NCBI RefSeq assembly: GCF_014201585.1
Contig: NZ_JACHES010000013.1
Location: forward strand, 1-58,004
Direction: 5' to 3'
Source of the DNA: Anoxybacillus tengchongensis
GTDB lineage: Bacteria; Bacillota; Bacilli; Bacillales; Anoxybacillaceae
Length of the DNA stretch: 58,004 nucleotides
Below are positions 53,805-58,004 of the stretch, piece after piece. Each line of letters opens with the position of its first letter. The stretch's first letter is position 1. Made by a program: the position numbers and the translations under genes. Under the pieces are notes generated by a model that was not told the origin of the DNA, ran no database searches, and worked only from the letters and a program-made list of their open reading frames with translations.

Positions 53805-55686
53805 GGCTTTCCTTCCCTTCTCTTCTTCTTGTTGGTCGTAAAATCGTTATAGCATACGGCGGAATCGTCATGCGAATATGATATGGTTTTCCGTGATATG
53901 GTTCTTCATATGCGACAAGCAATTTTTTGTTTATATGACCTGCACCACCGTACATCACATCATCACTATTGAATACTTCTCGATACGACGTAAGAAGTGG
54001 CACACCAATTTTGTAATCATCGTACACGACATTTGTAAAATTACAAACAACAATCAACATATCTTCTTCTTTTTTACCTCGCCGAATAAAAGAAAAAATA
54101 CTTTGTTCAGCGTTGTTCACATCAATCCACTCAAAGCCACTTGGATCATGATCACATTCATACAATGCTTTTTGTTTTTTATAAAAATGCGTGAGAGATT
54201 TCACGTAATCGTCCATTTTGCGATGCATGTCAAAATCAAACAACACCCAATCGAGCTGTTCTAAATCTTTCCATTCATCAAATTGCCCAAACTCTCCCCC
54301 CATAAACAATAGTTTTTTTCCTGGATGTGTCATGAAATATCCATAAAGTAGACGAAGTTGAGCAAATTTATCCCAATAATCGCCCGGCATTTTATTTAGT
54401 AATGATTTTTTTCCATGCACTACTTCATCATGGGATAAAGGCAAAATAAAATTTTCCGTATAAGCATATAACAATGAAAACGTCATTTTATGATGCATAT
54501 GTTTTCGTTCATTGACGCTCGTTTCCATATAACTTAATACATCGTTCATCCAGCCCATATTCCATTTGTAGTTAAATCCTAAACCTCCATCGTACGTCGG
54601 TGCAGTCACTTTTGGCCAATCCGTTGAGTCTTCAGCGATCATTAATACGTTTGGATCAAAAGCAAACACAACTTCGTTTAATTTTTTTAAAAATGAAATC
54701 GCATATGGGTTCGGATGTAGCACATCGCTATTTGGCCAATAAAGCATATTTGCAACCGCATCAACACGAAAACCGTCAATATGGTAATACTCTAACCAAA
54801 ATAAAGCGTTTGAAATTAAAAAGCTATGCACTTCCGGTTTTCCTAAATCAAAGTTGGCTGTTCCCCACACAATATTTTCACGATCTTGCATATTCATATA
54901 TTCATATGTCGGTTGACCATCAAACATATATAATCCATGTGCATCTTTACAAAAATGCCCAGGTACCCAATCTAAAATAACACCAATTCCTTCTTGGTGA
55001 CAGCGATCAATGAAATACATCAGATCACGGGGCGTTCCGTAACGGCTCGTCGCAGCATAATAGCCTGTTCCTTGATATCCCCATGAGCGATCGAGCGGAT
55101 GCTCAATAAGCGGTAATAGTTCAATATGAGTAAATCCGTGCTCAACAACATAAGGAATTAACTCATCTGCCATCTCCGCATATGTATAAAATTGCCCGTT
55201 TTCTTTCTTTTTCCATGTACCAAGATGAACTTCATAAATAAACACTGGTTGTTCATAAATCGTTTTTCGCTTCTTTTTTCTTTGCCACGTTTGATCATTC
55301 CATTTATATCCATCTAACTGATATACAATAGAGGCTGTGTGGGGGCGTTCTTCAGCATAAAAAGCATATGGATCTGCTTTAAGAAGAGTGCGTCCATCTT
55401 TTGTTGTCATTTCGTATTTATATAAATGCCCTTCTAAATTTTTTGGGACAACAATCATCCATACTCCTTGGTCGTTTATTTTTGTTAATTCATGCTTCTC
55501 TCCGTTCCAGTCGTTAAACGTCCCAACAAGTCGAACTTTTTCGGCATGTGGAGCCCATACACAAAAACGTGTTTCTACTCCCCCATCTTGTTTCACAAGA
55601 TGGGCCCCGAATAAATGGTAGCTTTTATAAAACGTTCCTTCGTGAAATAAATGCAACTGCAAATCGGTTGGACTCATCGTTAGCAA
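53752..55686 (-). CDS. glgB: 1,4-Alpha-glucan branching enzyme
   Basis: Introduces alpha-1,6 branches in glycogen. 644 residues; CBM48 domain (about 25-110), then a GH13 barrel with [10 protein letters not shown] (nucleophile Asp, about 306), I-A-E-D-S-T (acid Glu, about 350) and [10 protein letters not shown] (about 412-421). The basic C-terminal tail (R-P-T-R-R-R-E-G...R-R-G-A-R-E) is encoded in the overlap with glgC. TTG 55686 is chosen: AAGGA lies 7 nt upstream and the N-terminus then aligns with B. subtilis GlgB. First gene of the operon. Confidence 0.94.
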   Translation of the reverse strand: MLTMSPTDLQLHLFHEGTFYKSYHLFGAHLVKQDGGVETRFCVWAPHAEKVRLVGTFNDWNGEKHELTKINDQGVWMIVVPKNLEGHLYKYEMTTKDGRTLLKADPYAFYAEERPHTASIVYQLDGYKWNDQTWQRKKKRKTIYEQPVFIYEVHLGTWKKKENGQFYTYAEMADELIPYVVEHGFTHIELLPLIEHPLDRSWGYQGTGYYAATSRYGTPRDLMYFIDRCHQEGIGVILDWVPGHFCKDAHGLYMFDGQPTYEYMNMQDRENIVWGTANFDLGKPEVHSFLISNALFWLEYYHIDGFRVDAVANMLYWPNSDVLHPNPYAISFLKKLNEVVFAFDPNVLMIAEDSTDWPKVTAPTYDGGLGFNYKWNMGWMNDVLSYMETSVNERKHMHHKMTFSLLYAYTENFILPLSHDEVVHGKKSLLNKMPGDYWDKFAQLRLLYGYFMTHPGKKLLFMGGEFGQFDEWKDLEQLDWVLFDFDMHRKMDDYVKSLTHFYKKQKALYECDHDPSGFEWIDVNNAEQSIFSFIRRGKKEEDMLIVVCNFTNVVYDDYKIGVPLLTSYREVFNSDDVMYGGAGHINKKLLVAYEEPYHGKPYHIRMTIPPYAITILRPTRRREGKESHGTKKVRRYATRRGARE

Positions 55687-55863
55687 ATGTTCATCCTTCC
55701 TTTCTTTAAAGGGTACAGAAATAATTCCGTACTGAATATATTACACTAGGTCATATAAAATTCCTGTAAGAAAATTAAGATATTTTTCGACAATGTTCAA
55801 CAAATCACATGCTAAATATGACGAAATGAAAATCAATACGAACATCCATAAAATTGTCGATTG

Positions 55864-55879
55864 ATTATCAAATGATAAT
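55864..55879. promoter_or_regulatory. Palindrome upstream of the cation efflux gene
   Basis: ATTATC-AAAT-GATAAT, a perfect 6-bp inverted repeat, in the 265-base gap between glgB and the efflux gene. It may be an operator for a metal-responsive repressor. No promoter for glgB is convincing in this very AT-rich gap, although that operon must start here. Confidence 0.4.
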
Positions 55880-55951
55880 TATATAGAATATTTTATAGTA
55901 ATTATTATATATACTTTTTTATATTTATTTTAAATAATGAGGAGAGTTTAT

Positions 55952-56932
55952 ATGTACGATTTTCATCATTTACCGCATATGAAAGTACAGACGACGTCAA
56001 AGAAAGCACTTTGGACGACATTGTTGTTAACAACTTTTTTTACGATTGTAGAGATAGTAGGAGGCATTTTATCTAACTCTCTTGCTTTATTATCAGACTC
56101 AGCGCATATGGCTTCCGATGTGATCGCATTAGGACTAAGCATGATTGCTATTTATTTAGCTTCTCGTCCACCAAATAAAAAATTCACATTCGGTTATTTA
56201 CGATTTGAAATTATCGCCTCATTTTTAAATGGGCTTGCGCTTATCATTATTGCTATTTGGATTTTCATCGAAGGAATTCGTCGTTTCATTCATCCTGAAG
56301 CTATTCAATTTTCCTTCATGCTAACCATCGCAACGATTGGATTTGTTGTCAATCTCGTATTAACCATCGTTTTAAGCAAAAGTATGAAAGAAGAAGAAAA
56401 TTTAAATGTAAAAAGCGCGTTATGGCACTTTATTGGTGACCTACTCAGCTCTATCGGTGTTATTATTTCAGCTATTTTAATTTACTTTACAGGAATATAT
56501 ATATTTGATCCGCTTATTAGTATGGTTATTGGCAGCATTATCTTTATAGGTGGAGCAAAAATTGTTCGAGAATCGTATTTTATTTTAATGGACGCAGTTC
56601 CGCACGAATTTGATATCGAACGCATTCGAACCGATATTCTATCTATTGAAGGCGTTGAGGATGTACACGAATTGCATATATGGTCCATTTCAACAGATCA
56701 TTATTCTTTAACTGCACATGTTCTCATTCATGAGCACATTCAACCATTTTGTGTCATTTTAGCAATTAATGAAATGTTAAAAGAAAAATACAATCTCTCC
56801 CATGTCACCGTTCAAGTTGAACATCCATCTATTCATCAACACGGAGAGTATGGAAAAAAATTTTTAGAACGGAAAAGTAAAATGCATACAGGTGAAGAAG
56901 AAGTATATAAAAACGTTACTCACATTGAGTAG
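55952..56932 (+). CDS. czcD: Cation diffusion facilitator (CzcD/ZitB-like)
   Basis: A 326-residue cation efflux protein exchanging Zn2+, Co2+ or Cd2+ for protons. Six hydrophobic segments; transport-site motifs L-L-S-D-S-A-H-M-A-S-D (about 48-58, HxxxD) in TM2 and W-H-F-I-G-D (about 163-168, HxxxD) in TM5, and a C-terminal metal-sensing domain with V-H-E-L-H-I-W-S-I. A short N-terminal His-rich stretch Y-D-F-H-H-L-P-H is present. ATG 55952 follows AGGAGAG; ATG 55937 overlaps it. Exact metal cannot be read. Confidence 0.9.
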   Translation: MYDFHHLPHMKVQTTSKKALWTTLLLTTFFTIVEIVGGILSNSLALLSDSAHMASDVIALGLSMIAIYLASRPPNKKFTFGYLRFEIIASFLNGLALIIIAIWIFIEGIRRFIHPEAIQFSFMLTIATIGFVVNLVLTIVLSKSMKEEENLNVKSALWHFIGDLLSSIGVIISAILIYFTGIYIFDPLISMVIGSIIFIGGAKIVRESYFILMDAVPHEFDIERIRTDILSIEGVEDVHELHIWSISTDHYSLTAHVLIHEHIQPFCVILAINEMLKEKYNLSHVTVQVEHPSIHQHGEYGKKFLERKSKMHTGEEEVYKNVTHIE

Positions 56933-56948
56933 CGTTTCTTCTTTTTTA
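56911..56948 (+). terminator. Terminator of the efflux gene
   Basis: aaacgttactca (56911-56922) pairs with tgagtagcgttt (56926-56937, one G-U pair), followed by cttctttttt. The stop codon lies in the stem. Confidence 0.85.
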
Positions 56949-57085
56949 TGCTCTATAGATGAAAACAATGTATCAATGTGTTAAAGTGAAGCATTGGGGT
57001 CAATATGATGTGGGGATGGTAATACTTTTTTACAATTTGTTCTTAAAGCAAAACAGAACAAATTCCTGGTTTTGTACAAATAAAA

Positions 57086-57120
57086 AAAGGACATCTCATG
57101 ATAGGAGATGTCCTTTTTAT
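57086..57120 (-). terminator. Terminator of the tRNA operon
   Basis: On the minus strand AAAGGACATCTC (57116-57105) pairs with GAGATGTCCTTT (57097-57086), followed by TTTTATTTG. It closes the tRNA cluster. Confidence 0.93.
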
Positions 57121-57123
57121 TAG

Positions 57124-57195
57124 TGACCCGTACGGGATTCGAACCCGTGTTACCGCCGTGAAAGGGCGGTGTCTTAACCACTTGACCAACGGGCC
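57124..57195 (-). tRNA. tRNA-Glu (UUC)
   Basis: 72 nt. Acceptor GGCCCGT pairs with ACGGGTC (one G-U), discriminator A. Anticodon loop CTTTCAC gives UUC. T-loop GGTTCGAATCC is canonical. CCA not encoded. Confidence 0.96.
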
Positions 57196-57209
57196 ATATG
57201 TGGCAATGG

Positions 57210-57298
57210 CGGAGAAGGCGGGATTTGAACCCGCGCGCCGCAAAACGCGACCTAACGGTTTAGCAAACCGTCCCCTTCAGCCACTTGGGTACTTCTCC
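57210..57298 (-). tRNA. tRNA-Ser (GCU)
   Basis: 89 nt with the long variable arm of class II tRNAs (about 20 nt containing GTCGCGTTTTGCGGC). Anticodon GCT within TTTGCTAAA. Discriminator G followed by encoded CCA. Confidence 0.95.
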
Positions 57299-57304
57299 AA
57301 ATGG

Positions 57305-57376
57305 CTCCGCAGGTAGGATTCGAACCTACGACCGCTCGGTTAACAGCCGAGTGCTCTACCACTGAGCTACTGCGGA
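57305..57376 (-). tRNA. tRNA-Asn (GUU)
   Basis: 72 nt. Acceptor TCCGCAG/CTGCGGA, anticodon loop CTGTTAA gives GUU, discriminator G followed by encoded CCA. Confidence 0.95.
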
Positions 57377-57395
57377 ATAAAAGTACAAAAACAAA

Positions 57396-57469
<74 letters not shown>

Positions 57470-57474
57470 ATGTA

Positions 57475-57545
57475 AGCGGGTGATGGGAATCGAACCCACG
57501 ACATCAGCTTGGAAGGCTGAGGTTTTACCACTAAACTACACCCGC
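57475..57545 (-). tRNA. tRNA-Gly (UCC)
   Basis: 71 nt. Acceptor GCGGGTG pairs with CACCCGC, anticodon loop CTTCCAA gives UCC, discriminator U. Its first 31 nt plus one flanking base are duplicated at 57677-57708. Confidence 0.95.
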
Positions 57546-57676
57546 ATGATCGACTAAACTCTCCATAAACAATACTACTCGCTACACCTAATCATGCCTC
57601 TTCCTCTACTCGCAAACTCAATGATGATTGATGCGTCGAGGCAACTCGTAGCTTATTCAACAGATGCGTTGCTCGT

Positions 57677-57708
57677 GGCTGAGGTTTTACCACTAAACTA
57701 CACCCGCA
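57677..57708 (-). pseudogene. Duplicated 5' half of tRNA-Gly (UCC)
   Basis: 32 bases identical to 57515-57546: one upstream base plus tRNA positions 1 to about 31, ending in the 5' anticodon stem. The rest of the tRNA is missing, so it cannot be functional. It lies in the spacer between tRNA-His and the intact tRNA-Gly. The 130 bases between the copies contain no recognised gene. Confidence 0.9.
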
Positions 57709-57726
57709 CAGTTAAAACGAATGTTA

Positions 57727-57803
57727 TGGGGCGACTAGTGGGAATCGAACCCACGAATGCCAGAGCCACAATCTGGTGCGTTAACCACTTCGCCATAGCC
57801 GCC
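57727..57803 (-). tRNA. tRNA-His (GUG)
   Basis: Acceptor GCGGCTA/TAGTCGC with encoded G-1 opposite C73, the identity element of tRNA-His. Anticodon loop TTGTGGC gives GUG. CCA is encoded (57729-57727). Confidence 0.95.
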
Positions 57804-57810
57804 ACAATGA

Positions 57811-57883
<73 letters not shown>

Positions 57884-57913
57884 ATGACAAACAACAACTG
57901 AGACTATATATGG

Positions 57914-58003
57914 CGGAGGAGGAGGGATTCGAACCCCCGCGCGCCTTTCGACGCCTCTCGGTTTTCAAGACCGACCCCTTCAGCCAGACTTGGGTACTCC
58001 TCC
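57914..58003 (-). tRNA. tRNA-Ser (UGA)
   Basis: 90 nt class II tRNA with a long variable arm (GGCGTCGAAAGGCGC). Anticodon loop CTTGAAA gives UGA. Discriminator G plus encoded CCA. First tRNA of the visible cluster; the promoter lies outside the window. Confidence 0.95.
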
Positions 58004-58004
58004 G

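Noticed and set aside
57043-57316. Open frames across the tRNA cluster
   Set aside because: Both strands are occupied by well-folded tRNAs; the predicted peptides are translations of tRNA sequence.

Overview
The window looks like a chromosomal segment of a moderately thermophilic, low-to-mid GC Bacillaceae member, most plausibly the Anoxybacillus/Geobacillus lineage. This rests on gene order: ytzC-ytqAB-ytpAB-ytoA, asnB-metK-pckA, ytmB-ytlACD-ytkD-dps-luxS, ythAB, menFDHBE-menA-yteA and glgBCDAP follow the ytx region of Bacillus subtilis. Strong AGGAGG-type ribosome sites, several TTG/GTG starts and canonical T-rich intrinsic terminators fit this. Species is inferred, not proven.

Region 1 (1-4.7 kb) is an AT-rich accessory island. 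It holds the start of an ISL3-type transposase, an HD-domain dNTP triphosphohydrolase gene whose 3' end abuts that element, a decayed ISLre2 element, and a secreted protein plus lipoprotein pair of unknown function. The HD gene has a complete control region: a consensus promoter, a guanine-class purine riboswitch, a 10-nt antiterminator pairing and a terminator. This is the most unusual arrangement in the window.

Region 2 (4.7-26.6 kb) is core. It carries tRNA wobble-uridine modification (ytqA/ytqB), terpenoid and phospholipid genes (ytpB/ytpA), a PAP2 phosphatase with a glycosyltransferase, asnB, SAM-riboswitch-controlled metK, divergent pckA, an amidase, a Co/Ni ECF transporter (cbiM-cbiQ-cbiO), a fatty acid desaturase, the ytlACD ABC transporter, ytkD, dps and luxS.

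Region 3 (26.7-39.6 kb) is metal and respiration biology. A zinc-starvation pair (zagA/yciC-type GTPase and znuA-type lipoprotein) has a Zur box before each gene. Two cytochrome bd-type oxidases (ythAB, cydAB) flank a class I ribonucleotide reductase operon with an embedded flavodoxin. That operon is under a cobalamin riboswitch, which implies a B12-dependent reductase elsewhere in the genome. A divergent two-gene operon (DUF2325 protein plus an orphan) has a Fur box in its promoter spacer.

Region 4 (39.6-56.9 kb) holds menaquinone synthesis (menF-D-H-B-E on the minus strand, menA divergent), the sporulation-type regulator yteA, the glycogen operon glgB-C-D-A-P with overlapping genes, and a cation diffusion facilitator.

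Region 5 (57.1-58.0 kb) is a minus-strand tRNA cluster, in transcription order Ser-Thr-His-Gly-Ile-Asn-Ser-Glu, ending in a strong terminator. A 32-bp duplicated 5' half of tRNA-Gly lies between tRNA-His and the intact tRNA-Gly.
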